Assembly (NCBI RefSeq): GCF_001685355.1 | Contig: NZ_CP016438.1 | Span: 8,494,001-8,558,000, forward strand | DNA: 64,000 bases | Source: Streptomyces lincolnensis | GTDB taxonomy: Bacteria > Actinomycetota > Actinomycetes > Streptomycetales > Streptomycetaceae | Direction of reading: 5' to 3' | Part shown: piece by piece, positions 45,857 to 54,912 of the stretch | Layout: every line of letters begins with the position of its first letter | How positions within the stretch are numbered: the stretch's first letter is position 1 | Position numbers and translations under genes: made by a program | The notes under the pieces: generated by a model | Databases searched by the model: none | The model's input: the letters and a program-made list of their open reading frames with translations, nothing else | Told to the model about the DNA's origin: nothing

Positions 45857-46456
45857 ATGCCTGATCCGGGTAGCGAGCTGTCGTCGCTGAATTTCGAAAG
45901 TCTCATCGGGGGCCCGATGGTGGCCGCCGTACACGCACAGGTGCAGTCCGCTCTGGCGACGGTGAACTTCGTCAAGCAGGTGGGATTCCGCCAACCGCCA
46001 GCGGGCGGCGGGACCCCGGGCGACACGACGACCGGCGAACCCGCGACCGTGACCTTCAGCTACAAGAAGCAGGTGGCCACGGCGAACGGCAACGGTGTGG
46101 AGGAGAAACCCGCCTCGCTGACCGTGCCGCTGCTGTCCATCCTGCCCATTCCGTATCTGCGGATCGACGAGGTGAACATCGACTTCCTCGCGAAGATCGA
46201 CTCGGTGCAGTTCCGGCAGGTGGACGAGCAGATCAAGGTGGGCATCGACGCCGACGCCGAGGCGTCCTGGGGATGGGGGTCGGCTCGTATCAAGGCGAGC
46301 TTCGCCTATCAGCGCGACACCAAGGAAGGAAGCAAGGACACTCGTTCGTATTCCATGGGGGTCAAGGCCCGCGCCGTTCAGGAGGAACTGCCCGGCGGCA
46401 TGGCGAAAGTGCTCGGCATCCTGGAGTCGATGATCCAGGAGAAGATCACGGAATGA
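45857..46456 (+). CDS. DUF2589 family protein
   Basis: 199 residues. The DUF2589 hallmark is clear: LTVPLLSILPIPYLRIDEVNIDF, ASWGWGSARIKASFAYQRD and the end VKARAVQEELPGGMAKVLGILE. Predicted beta-rich with helical ends; no signal peptide. AAGGAGG stands before the tandem ATGATG; 45857 gives the better spacing. Function of the family is unknown. The stop overlaps the start of the 107-residue gene (ATGA). Confidence 0.85.
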   Translation: MPDPGSELSSLNFESLIGGPMVAAVHAQVQSALATVNFVKQVGFRQPPAGGGTPGDTTTGEPATVTFSYKKQVATANGNGVEEKPASLTVPLLSILPIPYLRIDEVNIDFLAKIDSVQFRQVDEQIKVGIDADAEASWGWGSARIKASFAYQRDTKEGSKDTRSYSMGVKARAVQEELPGGMAKVLGILESMIQEKITE

Positions 46457-46776
46457 CCCGCCTGTCGGAATTCGTCGGAGGGCTCGGAGTCGGCCTGGTG
46501 CGTGGAAGGGCCCACAGCGATCTCGCCTCTGTGGAAGTCGCCCGTAAGTACGCGGCCGAACCGCTCCTGCGTGAGGCGCGGGTGCCTCGTATGACACTGC
46601 CCGAGGTCACGATCGAGGTGAAGTGCGCGATCGTGGACGTCGGCGTGGACGACGTGGAGATCCGCGTGACCCCCAGGGAACTCGTGGACGTTGCCACCGC
46701 ACATCTGTCGACGATCGTCCTGAAGTGGAACGGAGAGGACATCGATCCTGTCCCTCCGAATGAAGGGCCGGGCTGA
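46453..46776 (+). CDS. 107-residue partner of the DUF2589 protein
   Basis: Coupled to DUF2589 by ATGA. After a helical N-terminus (GGLGVGLVRGRAHSDLASVE) a beta strand pair resembles the DUF2589 core in miniature (MTLPEVTIEVKCAIVDVGVD). Could be a subunit of the same assembly. No known domain. Confidence 0.75.
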   Translation: MTRLSEFVGGLGVGLVRGRAHSDLASVEVARKYAAEPLLREARVPRMTLPEVTIEVKCAIVDVGVDDVEIRVTPRELVDVATAHLSTIVLKWNGEDIDPVPPNEGPG

Positions 46777-47073
46777 AGGGCGGTCAACTCGCACTCGCCG
46801 AGGCGACCAGCACGCCGGAGCCGCCCTGCCAGGCCCGAGGACCGATCACCGGCCGCAAACCGCGGTGATCTTACGAGGGCGTCACCCGTGTTGGTGAGCC
46901 GGGAGTGCCGGTGAAGAAACTCCCGAACTCGGTCCGGGGTCGCGGGCTCGCCGAACCACGGGAGGAGGACGCCCGTGAGGGCGCTTGGATGACAGATTGC
47001 CAGGAGGCCGATACCGGCAGCCGTTCGCCGGAAAAGAAGGGTTACGAACCCGTGTGGTGGGAGGGAGGTATAC

Positions 47074-48054
47074 ATGTCCGCGGACGACGACTTCTCTGGG
47101 ATCGAACCCGATTTCCCGTTCACCCCGCAGCCGCTCCGGTTCTACGACGGTGGCGTCGATGCTGTCGAGGGGAAAGGGGGAGAGGAGGCTCGCTTTGGTT
47201 CCCCGGCCCTGATCGAGCTGGTCCGGTGTACCGAGGAGGGCCGCGAGCGTTTCAGGATGGTGCGCCGCATCGCCTACAGGGACCGGCACCTCGGCGAGCT
47301 CCTGGTCCCCCGGCAGACCCGCATCTGGAAAAGCGACCTGACCTCGGTGCCGACGCTCTTCACCTGGCTCGTGCCGAAGACCGGGGAGCACCTTCCGGCC
47401 ACGTTGCTGCACGACGGACTGATCCACCCGCCGGGCAATAAGGAGTACACGTCAACCAAGAACCACACCGTGTCCCGTGTGGAGGCCGACCGCGTATTGC
47501 GCGACGCGATGGCGGACGCCGGCACCAAGCTGATCCGGCGGTGGCTGATCTGGTCGGCGGTGACGATGTCGACGATGCTCGACCGCGGGGGATCGGCGAA
47601 ATGGAAGTGGTGTTACCGCCCGCCCGTGGTCCTAACTCTCGGGGTGGTCGCAGCCCTGGGCTTCTGGGCGTTCTTCGACCTCATCGACGTCGCGATCCGC
47701 ATTCCGAATCTGCCCTGGATGGGGGACCGGCCGCGCTACGAGATCCCGAATTTGCCCTGGATGGGCGACCGGCCGTGGCACTACGAGCTCGTCGGTGGGC
47801 TGTCGGGCGCGGTCGTGATCCCGCTGGCGCTGGCGCTGCTCTGGGGCCGTTTCTGGATCGCCGGCGCGGTCGTGGGAGTGAGCATGGGGGTGCCGCTGTA
47901 CGGCACGGTCGTGCTGCTCTTCATCACTACGATCTACCAGGTCGTGGAGTGGGTCATGACGTGGATGCCGAAGTTGGTGGCCCTCGTGCTGACGGGCATC
48001 GCGACACTTGTGGCGCTGCTCGTATTCGCCGCCTCACCGCCAAGACCTAGCTGA
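47074..48054 (+). CDS. DUF1353 protein with C-terminal membrane region
   Basis: 326 residues. N-terminal DUF1353 motif VPRQTRIWKSDLTSVPTLF and then PKTGEHLPATLLHDGLIH, known mostly from phage and mobile-element proteins. C-terminal half has four or five membrane segments. Between the first two lies an exact internal duplication: IPNLPWMGDRPRYE (47701-47742) then IPNLPWMGDRPWHYE (47743-47787). GGGAGG precedes ATG 47074. It follows the 107-residue gene after a 297-bp gap without a gene. Fusion of DUF1353 to a membrane anchor is unusual. Confidence 0.8.
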   Translation: MSADDDFSGIEPDFPFTPQPLRFYDGGVDAVEGKGGEEARFGSPALIELVRCTEEGRERFRMVRRIAYRDRHLGELLVPRQTRIWKSDLTSVPTLFTWLVPKTGEHLPATLLHDGLIHPPGNKEYTSTKNHTVSRVEADRVLRDAMADAGTKLIRRWLIWSAVTMSTMLDRGGSAKWKWCYRPPVVLTLGVVAALGFWAFFDLIDVAIRIPNLPWMGDRPRYEIPNLPWMGDRPWHYELVGGLSGAVVIPLALALLWGRFWIAGAVVGVSMGVPLYGTVVLLFITTIYQVVEWVMTWMPKLVALVLTGIATLVALLVFAASPPRPS

Positions 48055-48320
48055 AGCGTGTCGCACAAGGCTCTGAGCTGGGCATCGCCATGGCTGGTCG
48101 GCGGTGCCGCCGCTACGGCCACGTGGTAGGCGATGGCTGCGGTGATCCGGTGACCGTGCTCGACCGGCGCCATGGTGGACGTGAGCGGACTGATGTCCAC
48201 TACAGGAACGCGGCGGACGGCCCCCGGTCGGCCGGCGGTGTGGGGCGTGAGCCCGGAGGAGGGGGAGTGGAGTCCAGGGACGGTGGTCCTCAGCGGTCGA
48301 CGCGCAGCGCAACCGGGAGC

Positions 48321-48776
48321 GGATTCTTCGGGCAGGGCACGTTCTACCGGAACTTCCCTAATCGTGAGGCGCTGGTGCTGGAGGTGTACCGGCATGAGGT
48401 GCGGCAACTCACCGACGGTGCGGCGGAGTTGCTGAAGACCCGGGCGCCGGATGAGGCGCTGCGGGCGTGGCTGGATCGGCTGGCGCGCTTCGCGGTCGCC
48501 AAGATCGGTCTGTCGGAGGTGATGCGGCAGATCGTGGGGTTGTCGGACGGTCCGGCGCAGCCGGGGTACGCGCCGGTGGTCGAGGCGATCGGGACCCTGC
48601 TGGCGGCCAGTCACGAGGTCGGTGTCATCCGGCCGGAGGTGACCGTCGACGACTTCATCCTGGCCATCGCCGGGATCTGGCAGCTCGACGCCCGCGGGGA
48701 CTGGCAGGCCCAGAGCGCCCGGCTCCTGGACCTCGTCATGGACGGGCTGCGCACGGGAGCGCCCGGGCAGGCGTGA
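48321..48776 (+). pseudogene. TetR regulator lacking its N-terminal DNA-binding part
   Basis: The frame shows the end of the TetR helix-turn-helix (GQGTFYRNFPNREALVLEVY) and a complete ligand-binding domain (LDRLARFAVAKIGLSEVM, PVVEAIGTLLAASHEVG), but helices 1-2 are missing; upstream codons are unrelated Arg/Gly-rich sequence. A full TetR protein would need about 35 more residues. Inferred deletion. Confidence 0.75.
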
Positions 48777-48799
48777 CGCGGAGGAGCCGTGGCTCGGTG

Positions 48800-48880
48800 T
48801 CAGTCCGAGGTGACGGCGTCGGACCGGATCCACTCGGGGCCGCGGACCGCCTTGCACAGGAAGTCGCCCACGCCGAACGA
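48800..48880 (-). pseudogene. C-terminal fragment of a lost gene
   Basis: Minus-strand reading GVGDFLCKAVRGPEWIRSDA ends in a TGA at 48800-48802, and a stop lies only 27 codons upstream. Composition is protein-like, so a gene tail is plausible, but family unknown. Confidence 0.4.
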
Positions 48881-48929
48881 CGGTCAGCCACACCAGGCGG
48901 GAGACACCCGTCTCCCCGGCCCGGAATGG

Positions 48930-48951
48930 ATTTCGCTACAAGTTCCGAAAT
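48930..48951. promoter_or_regulatory. Inverted repeat ATTTCG-N10-CGAAAT
   Basis: Perfect 6-bp arms at 48930-48935 and 48946-48951, about 90 bp before the binding-protein gene, in an AT-rich patch. Size and spacing suit a dimeric repressor; the ROK protein of this cluster is the likely candidate. Confidence 0.5.
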
Positions 48952-49041
48952 TATTGAGCGCGGCACCCGCCACGTGGCCGAAACACACCCTTCCTAGCGT
49001 CGCTGACGTCCATCAGGCCCGGCATGGGACAGGAGCCCCGA

Positions 49042-50343
49042 GTGCCCGAACTCTCCCGACGCGACGCTCTGAGAATGACCGCCGGCATGGCGGTCCTCGG
49101 CACTCTCGGCCTCACCGGCTGCGGGCGCGAGAACGCCACCACGGCCGCGAAGGCCTCCGCCCGGCCCGTCGACGACTCCCCGGCCACCGGCACCGTCAGC
49201 GTGTGGGCCGCCCAGGGCGACGCCAACGTGCTCGACAAGGTGATCAAACCGTTCAGGGCCGCGAACCCCGACGCCACCGTGACCTTCACGCTGATCCCGA
49301 ACGCCGAGTACTACACCAAGCTCCAGTCAGCCATCGCGGCCGGCAAGGGACCCGACCTCGCCCAGTTCTTCCCCGAGTCCCAGGCCCAGTTCCTCGACCC
49401 GTCGACGCTGCGGCCCGTGCCCGAGGGGCTCGTGGCCCCGGACGACTTCTTCACGAGCCTGTGGGACGCCGGGGTCGTCGGCGGCGTGGCCTACACGGTG
49501 CCCTGGTACGCGTACACGTACGCGCTCGTCTACCGGTCGGATCTCGCCAGGAAGGCGGGCGTCGAGGCGCCCACCACCTGGGGCGCCACGGTGCCCTTCC
49601 TCAAGGCGCTCCAGGGCGCGGGCGCCACGCGCGGCCTCGGGGCCGACATCGGCTGGGACGTCTTCAACGGCCAGGACGTCGCCATGTACGCCTGGCAGGC
49701 CGGCGGTTCGCTGGTCTCCTCCGCCGGACGCTGGACCCTGAACACGCCCGCGATGGTCGACGCCCTGGAGTACAACGCGTCCTTCTTCACCTCGAAGGCC
49801 GCCGACACCGGCGGACCCGCCTTCCTCGACGCCCAGCCGTACTTCGTCTCCGGGAAGACGGCCGCCATGATCACCGGCCCGTGGGTGATCGGCCAGCTCG
49901 ACACCGCCGCCGGGAAGAGCGGCTGGACGGCCTCCCACGTCGCCACCGCCCCGCTGCCCGCCGGAGCCTCCGGCCGCGTCTCCTTCGCCGCCGGCGGCAG
50001 CTGGGGCGTGCCCGCCGACAGCGGCAACGCGGACGCCGCCTGGAAACTCGTCCGGTATCTCACCCGGCCGAGCAGCCAGGTCGCCCAGTACCGGGCCTAC
50101 AGCTCGCTGCCCGCCGTAGCCTCCGCCTGGAACGACCCCGCGATCAAGGGGCAGCCGCTCCTCGACGCCTACTTCACCCAGCTGAAGAGCACCCGTGCCT
50201 TCCCGCGGGTCGGCACCTGGCAGCAGGTCGCGACCCGGCTGGGCAAGGAGATGGAGGCCGTGGCCAAGGGACGGCAGAGCGCGGCGAAGGCGGCCGCGAA
50301 CATCCAGGCGTACGCCGAGAGCGTCGGCACCGGCACGAAGTGA
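49042..50343 (+). CDS. Sugar-type ABC binding lipoprotein
   Basis: 433 residues. GTG 49042 has AGGAG 6 nt upstream; ATG 49024 has none. Tat-like lipoprotein signal (LSRRDALRMTAGMAVLG, lipobox GLTGC). Mature part is an SBP type 1 (VSVWAAQGDANVLDKVIKPF, TWGATVPFLKALQGAG). First gene of a tight operon with two permeases. Confidence 0.93.
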   Translation: MPELSRRDALRMTAGMAVLGTLGLTGCGRENATTAAKASARPVDDSPATGTVSVWAAQGDANVLDKVIKPFRAANPDATVTFTLIPNAEYYTKLQSAIAAGKGPDLAQFFPESQAQFLDPSTLRPVPEGLVAPDDFFTSLWDAGVVGGVAYTVPWYAYTYALVYRSDLARKAGVEAPTTWGATVPFLKALQGAGATRGLGADIGWDVFNGQDVAMYAWQAGGSLVSSAGRWTLNTPAMVDALEYNASFFTSKAADTGGPAFLDAQPYFVSGKTAAMITGPWVIGQLDTAAGKSGWTASHVATAPLPAGASGRVSFAAGGSWGVPADSGNADAAWKLVRYLTRPSSQVAQYRAYSSLPAVASAWNDPAIKGQPLLDAYFTQLKSTRAFPRVGTWQQVATRLGKEMEAVAKGRQSAAKAAANIQAYAESVGTGTK

Positions 50344-50350
50344 GCGGCCG

Positions 50351-51292
50351 ATGACCACCACCCTCGCCCCGGCCACCCGGGAGACCACCGCGACGACGAA
50401 AGCGGCCCCGCGCACGGCCGCCCGCACCCGTCGCACCGCCGTCGCCTGGCTGTTCCTCGCCCCGTTCACCCTCCTCTTCCTGCTCTACACGGCGATCCCC
50501 GCCGTCGCCGCCCTCGGCTTCAGCCTCACCGACCTGCGCGGCGCGGATCTGCGCACCCCGCTCGCGGTGAACTTCACCGGTCTCGACAACTACCTGCGGC
50601 TCTTCCAGGACGACAGCTTCCTGCGGGACATCGGCAACACGGCCCTCTTCGTCGCCGCCGGTGTGCCGCTGACCATGGGCGTCGGGTTCACCCTGGCCCT
50701 CGCGCTCGACTCCGGCATCCAGCGGCTGCGCGGCGCCCTGCGCACGGTCTTCTTCGCACCCGTCGTCACCAATGTGGTGGCGGCCGCGCTGATCTGGCAG
50801 TACGCCTTCCATCCGGACGGCACCGTCAACCAGGCGCTCGCAGCCGTCGGCCTCGCCGGACCGAACTGGCTGGACGACCCGGACCTCGCCATGCCGGTCG
50901 TCGTCCTGCTCGGCGTCTGGCGCAACTTCGGCACCGCGATGGTGCTGTTCCTCGCCGGCCTCCAGGCGATCCCGCGGGACGTGTACGAGGCCGCCGCCCT
51001 CGACGGGGCCGGCCGGTGGCGCCAACTGCGGTACATCACCTTGCCGTTGCTGCTCCCGACCACCCTCATGGTCTCGGTCCTGCTGACCGTCTTCTACCTC
51101 CAGGTGTTCGACGAGCCGTATCTCCTCACGGACGGCGGCCCGCTCGGCTCCACGGAGTCGGTCGCGCTGTACACCTACCACCAGTTCGGGGCAGGCCAGT
51201 TCGGGATGTCCTCCGCCGCGTCCTTCGTGATGCTGGTGCTGGTGGCCGTCGTGAGCGTCGTCCAGTTCAGGCTGCTGAGGTCCCGCACATGA
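50351..51292 (+). CDS. Carbohydrate ABC permease, MalF type
   Basis: 313 residues, six membrane segments after a basic N-terminus; coupling loop YEAAALDGAGRWRQLRYITLP. Starts 7 nt after the binding protein. Stop overlaps the next start (ATGA). Confidence 0.95.
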   Translation: MTTTLAPATRETTATTKAAPRTAARTRRTAVAWLFLAPFTLLFLLYTAIPAVAALGFSLTDLRGADLRTPLAVNFTGLDNYLRLFQDDSFLRDIGNTALFVAAGVPLTMGVGFTLALALDSGIQRLRGALRTVFFAPVVTNVVAAALIWQYAFHPDGTVNQALAAVGLAGPNWLDDPDLAMPVVVLLGVWRNFGTAMVLFLAGLQAIPRDVYEAAALDGAGRWRQLRYITLPLLLPTTLMVSVLLTVFYLQVFDEPYLLTDGGPLGSTESVALYTYHQFGAGQFGMSSAASFVMLVLVAVVSVVQFRLLRSRT

Positions 51293-52125
51293 CCGCGCTC
51301 ACGCCGACCACGCTGAAACGCCCCGCCCTGTACGGCGCGTTGATCCTCTGCGCCCTGCTCACCGTGCTCCCCTTCGCCTGGGGCGTGAGCGGTTCGCTGC
51401 GCGGTCTCGACGAGATCCGCTCCGACCCCGGCGCCCTGCTCCCGCACCACCCCACCCTCGGCAACTTCACCCGGCTGTTCGAGACCCAGGGCTTCGGCCG
51501 CTTCGCGCTCAACAGCCTCGTGGTCGCGGCGATGGTGGTCGCCGGGAACATCGCGGCCGCGTCGGCCGCCGGCTACGCCCTCGCCAAGCTCGACTTCGCG
51601 GGCCGACGGCTCGCGTTCGGCACGGTCATGGCGGCCCTGATGGTGCCGTTCACCGCCGTGTTCGTCACGCAGTTCGTCATCACCGTCGACCTGGGGCTCG
51701 CCGACACCCTCGCGGGGATCGCCCTGCCCGGCGCGGCCCTGCCGATGTCGGTGTTCATCATGCGCCAGTACGCCCTGTCGGTCCCCGACGAACTCCTCGA
51801 AGCGGCCCGCATCGACGGCGCGGGAGAGTTCCGGATCTTCTTCGGGATCTTCCTGCCGCTGGCCGGTCCCGCCGTCGCCACCATCACGATCATGTCGTTC
51901 CTCACCTCGTGGAACAACTTCGTCTGGCCGCTGATCGTCGCCCAGAGCATGTCCACCTACACCCTCCCGGTCGGCCTCGCCGCCACCAGCCAGGCGGCGG
52001 CCCACGTCACCGACTACGGCCTGCTGCTCGCCGGCGCGATCGTCGTCATGCTGCCGGTGCTCGTGCTCTTCCTGTGCCTTCAGCGGTACTTCGTGCAGGG
52101 CATCGCGGGGACGGGGATGCGATGA
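51289..52125 (+). CDS. Carbohydrate ABC permease, MalG type
   Basis: 278 residues, six membrane segments, coupling loop LEAARIDGAGEFRIFFGIFLP. No ATPase gene in the operon; a shared one is expected. Overlaps a tiny ORF (52122-52172). Confidence 0.95.
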   Translation: MTALTPTTLKRPALYGALILCALLTVLPFAWGVSGSLRGLDEIRSDPGALLPHHPTLGNFTRLFETQGFGRFALNSLVVAAMVVAGNIAAASAAGYALAKLDFAGRRLAFGTVMAALMVPFTAVFVTQFVITVDLGLADTLAGIALPGAALPMSVFIMRQYALSVPDELLEAARIDGAGEFRIFFGIFLPLAGPAVATITIMSFLTSWNNFVWPLIVAQSMSTYTLPVGLAATSQAAAHVTDYGLLLAGAIVVMLPVLVLFLCLQRYFVQGIAGTGMR

Positions 52126-52172
52126 GCACGACGCTCACCGTCCTGACCCGGGCCACGGCGCGGCCATGCTGA
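52122..52172 (+). CDS. 16-codon ORF coupled to permease stop
   Basis: ATG overlaps the permease TGA and reads MSTTLTVLTRATARPC before a TGA that overlaps the ROK start region (ROK ATG 52166). Could be a leader peptide that couples permease and ROK translation, or the 5' part of the ROK gene after a frameshift. Confidence 0.3.
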   Translation: MSTTLTVLTRATARPC

Positions 52173-53335
52173 CGGCGGGGATGAACCAGAGTGCCGTACG
52201 ACGGGTCAACACCTCCGTCGTCCTGCGGGCCCTGGCGGTGTCGGCCGGGCCGCGGAAGCTGACCGGACTCGCCGAGCAGACGGGCCTGTCCCGCCGTACG
52301 ATCGAGCTGATCCTGGACTCGCTGGTCGAGGCCGGATGGGTGGCCGAGCTGGACCGCGTCCCCCTCGGCGGCTCGGCCGGACGCCCCGCCCGCCGCTACG
52401 AACTGCGCGCCGAGCACGCCCTGTTGGCCTCGGTCCGGATCACCACCGTGGACGTGTCGGCGGTCGTCGCCGACGTGCGCGGCCGCGTCCTGGGCCGGGC
52501 ACAGCGCCCCTTGCGCGCCTACCAGGACCCGGCGGCCACGCTCGACGACGCGGCCGAACTGGTCCTGGCCGCCCTCGACGACGCCGGCGGAGCACCGGAC
52601 CGGCTGCGGGCCGGCTCGATCGCGGCCGGCGGCGCCATCGACGACGAGGGAGTCGTACGGCGCCTGGTGCACACCACCCGCTGGGAGGGCGTCCACCTGC
52701 CCGACGAACTCGCCCGGCGCCTGCCGGTGCCCTGGTTCGCCGACAACGACACCAACCTCGGTGCGCTGGCGGAGCGTTGGCGCGGAGTGGCCGCCGACCA
52801 CGACAACGTCGTCTGGGCCGTGCTCGGCAACCGCACCGGCCTCGGCATCCTCATCCGGGGAGACGTGCACCGCGGGCTCGACGGGGCCGCGGGCGAGATC
52901 GTCGAGGCGCGCTCGATCCCCGCCGGGTCGGTCGAGGACCGGCCGGTCGCCTGGCTCACCTCGCCCCTGCCGGACCGGCGTGCCGTCGCCCTCGCCCGGT
53001 ACGAGGCCGCCCGCACCGGCGACGCGGACGCGCTCGCCGAGGTGGCGGAGTTCGTGGCGAACATCGCCTCCATCCTCACCACCCTGTCCTGGACGGTCGC
53101 CCCGTCGCTCATCGTGCTCGGCGGCGGCCTGGAGGACGCGGCCGACGTCCTGCTGCCCCGGGTACGCGCCGCGCTGCGCGCCGCCCGCACCCCGGCGGTC
53201 GAACTGCGGGCCACGGCCCTGGGCCACGACGCCCCGCTCGTCGGCGGCGTCAGACTCGCCCTCGACCGGATGGACACCGAGCTGTTCGGCCCGCTGGTGA
53301 CCCCCCACACCTCACGCTCACGGAGCCTTACTTGA
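52166..53335 (+). CDS. ROK-family transcriptional repressor
   Basis: 389 residues. N-terminal winged helix (KLTGLAEQTGLSRRTIELIL), then the ROK sugar-kinase fold with ADNDTNLGALAE. The second phosphate motif is modified to LGNRTGLGILIRG and the zinc-binding Cys cluster of ROK kinases is absent, so it is a regulator and not a kinase. ATG 52166 or 52181. The gene lies inside the operon and its stop overlaps the oxidase TTG start. Confidence 0.92.
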   Translation: MLTAGMNQSAVRRVNTSVVLRALAVSAGPRKLTGLAEQTGLSRRTIELILDSLVEAGWVAELDRVPLGGSAGRPARRYELRAEHALLASVRITTVDVSAVVADVRGRVLGRAQRPLRAYQDPAATLDDAAELVLAALDDAGGAPDRLRAGSIAAGGAIDDEGVVRRLVHTTRWEGVHLPDELARRLPVPWFADNDTNLGALAERWRGVAADHDNVVWAVLGNRTGLGILIRGDVHRGLDGAAGEIVEARSIPAGSVEDRPVAWLTSPLPDRRAVALARYEAARTGDADALAEVAEFVANIASILTTLSWTVAPSLIVLGGGLEDAADVLLPRVRAALRAARTPAVELRATALGHDAPLVGGVRLALDRMDTELFGPLVTPHTSRSRSLT

Positions 53336-54912
53336 CGCACACCCCCCGCACCGCCCTCCGCACCGACGTCCTGGTCGTGGGCAGCGGCATCATGGGGTCC
53401 CTCGTGGCCCGACTGCTGCGCGACACCGATCCGGCGCTGCGTATCACCGTGGCCGACGGCGGCACCGCCATCGGACCGGCCCCCGGCGTGCACCTGCACG
53501 ACGTGGACGATCCGGCCCTGTGGTCGCGCTACAACGAGCGGGTCGGCACCGGCATCCAGGGCCTGTACACCGGAGCCGAGGTCGTGCGCGAGGCCGGCGA
53601 CGACCTCACCGCCCTGACCCCGGGCATGTTCCACGCGCTCGCCTTCGGCGAGGACGCCGAGGCGATGCCCGCGGCGGCCCTCGCGTGGAACGCGGGCGGC
53701 ATGGGCGTGCACTGGACCGCCGCCACCCCTTGGCCCGCCGGGGACGAGGTGTTCGACCACGATGACCCGGACCGCTGGGCCGCCGACCTGGACATCGCCT
53801 CCCGGCTGCTCGCGGTCGCACCCCGCGCCATCGGCCCGACCGAGGTCGGCCGGACCGTACTCGACGTCCTGCGCCGCCGCTACGACGGCCTCGGACCGGA
53901 GGACCGACGCCCGCGCCCCATGCCCATGGCGGTCACCACGACCGCCTCCGGCCCTCTGCCCCGCACCGCCCCCGGGACGATCTTCCCCGCGCTCGCGACG
54001 GGCGGCGACCCGGCCTTCACCCTGCTGACCGGCACCCTCGTCACCTCCCTCGTCCACGGCGGCGGCCGGGTCACCGGCGCCCGGCTGCGCCGCGTCCGCG
54101 ACGGCGCCGAGTGGGACGTCCACGCGGACACCGTCGTGGTCTGCGCCGACGCGCTGCGCACCCCGCAGCTGCTGTTCGCCTCCGGTATCCGCCCCGAGGC
54201 CCTGGGCCGCGGGCTCAACGAACACGCCTTCGTCAGCGCCCGCGTCCTGCTCGACCTCGACCGGTTCGGCTTCGGCCCGGACGACCTGCCCCTGCCGCGC
54301 CCCGGCGAGTTCTGCACCGACTCGCTCTGGCTGCCGCACAACGGCCCGGTGCAGCCCTTCCACGGCCAGATCATGAACCGCACCTACGTCGACGCCGCCG
54401 GCCGCCCCCTCGCGCACTCCGTGGGCCTCTCGCTGTACGTGCCCGTCGAGTCCCGTCCCGAGAACCGGCTGGTGTTCTCGCCCACCGAGACCGACCTCGC
54501 CGGGATGCCCAGGATCCGCGTCGAGTTCGCCCGCTCCGACACCGACCGCGCGCTGATCCGCCGGGCGCTCGACGAAGTGCGGTCCCTGGCCGAGGAGTTC
54601 GGCCCGTTCGACCCCGCGACCGAGTGCGCGCTGCTGCCGCCGGGTTCGTCCCTCCACCTGACGGGTACCGTCCGCTGCGGCCCCACGGACGACGGCACCG
54701 CTGTGTGCGACCCGGACGGCCGGGTCTGGGGCTTCGACAACCTGTATCTCGCGGGCAACGGAGTCGTTCCCACCGCGATGGCCGCCAACGTCACCCTGAC
54801 CGGCGCCGTCACCGCGGTACGGGCCGCCCGTGCCGTCACCGAGGGCGCCGTACGCCCCGCCCGCCCCGCACCCGACAGCGCGCTCGTCGCGCAGGGAGAG
54901 GTCCGACCGTGA
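53332..54912 (+). CDS. GMC/pyranose-oxidase-like flavoprotein
   Basis: 526 residues from TTG 53332 (GGAG 6 nt upstream, overlapping the ROK stop). FAD motif VLVVGSGIMGSLVARLL near residue 15; C-terminal GMC catalytic pair His442 (LHLTGT) and Asn486 (AANVTLTGA), with YLAGNGVVPTAMAANVT as in pyranose oxidases and bacterial glycoside 3-oxidases. It should oxidise a secondary hydroxyl of a sugar ring. No signal peptide. Confidence 0.9.
   Translation: MTHTPRTALRTDVLVVGSGIMGSLVARLLRDTDPALRITVADGGTAIGPAPGVHLHDVDDPALWSRYNERVGTGIQGLYTGAEVVREAGDDLTALTPGMFHALAFGEDAEAMPAAALAWNAGGMGVHWTAATPWPAGDEVFDHDDPDRWAADLDIASRLLAVAPRAIGPTEVGRTVLDVLRRRYDGLGPEDRRPRPMPMAVTTTASGPLPRTAPGTIFPALATGGDPAFTLLTGTLVTSLVHGGGRVTGARLRRVRDGAEWDVHADTVVVCADALRTPQLLFASGIRPEALGRGLNEHAFVSARVLLDLDRFGFGPDDLPLPRPGEFCTDSLWLPHNGPVQPFHGQIMNRTYVDAAGRPLAHSVGLSLYVPVESRPENRLVFSPTETDLAGMPRIRVEFARSDTDRALIRRALDEVRSLAEEFGPFDPATECALLPPGSSLHLTGTVRCGPTDDGTAVCDPDGRVWGFDNLYLAGNGVVPTAMAANVTLTGAVTAVRAARAVTEGAVRPARPAPDSALVAQGEVRP

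Larger units (their letters stand above)
48055..49041. other. About 1 kb of decayed DNA
   Basis: Holds a truncated TetR gene (48321-48776), a 3' fragment of another gene on the minus strand (48800-48880) and the control region of the following operon. Nothing intact. The first 260 bp after the DUF1353 gene read as no recognisable protein. Confidence 0.6.

Noticed and set aside
46446..47123. Minus-strand ORF across DUF2589 partner and the 297-bp gap
   Set aside because: Half of it is antisense to a supported gene and the start lies in the DUF1353 gene; no domain seen.
48090..48320. Upstream part of the TetR frame as a real N-terminus
   Set aside because: Arg/Gly-rich and unrelated to helices 1-2 of the TetR fold.
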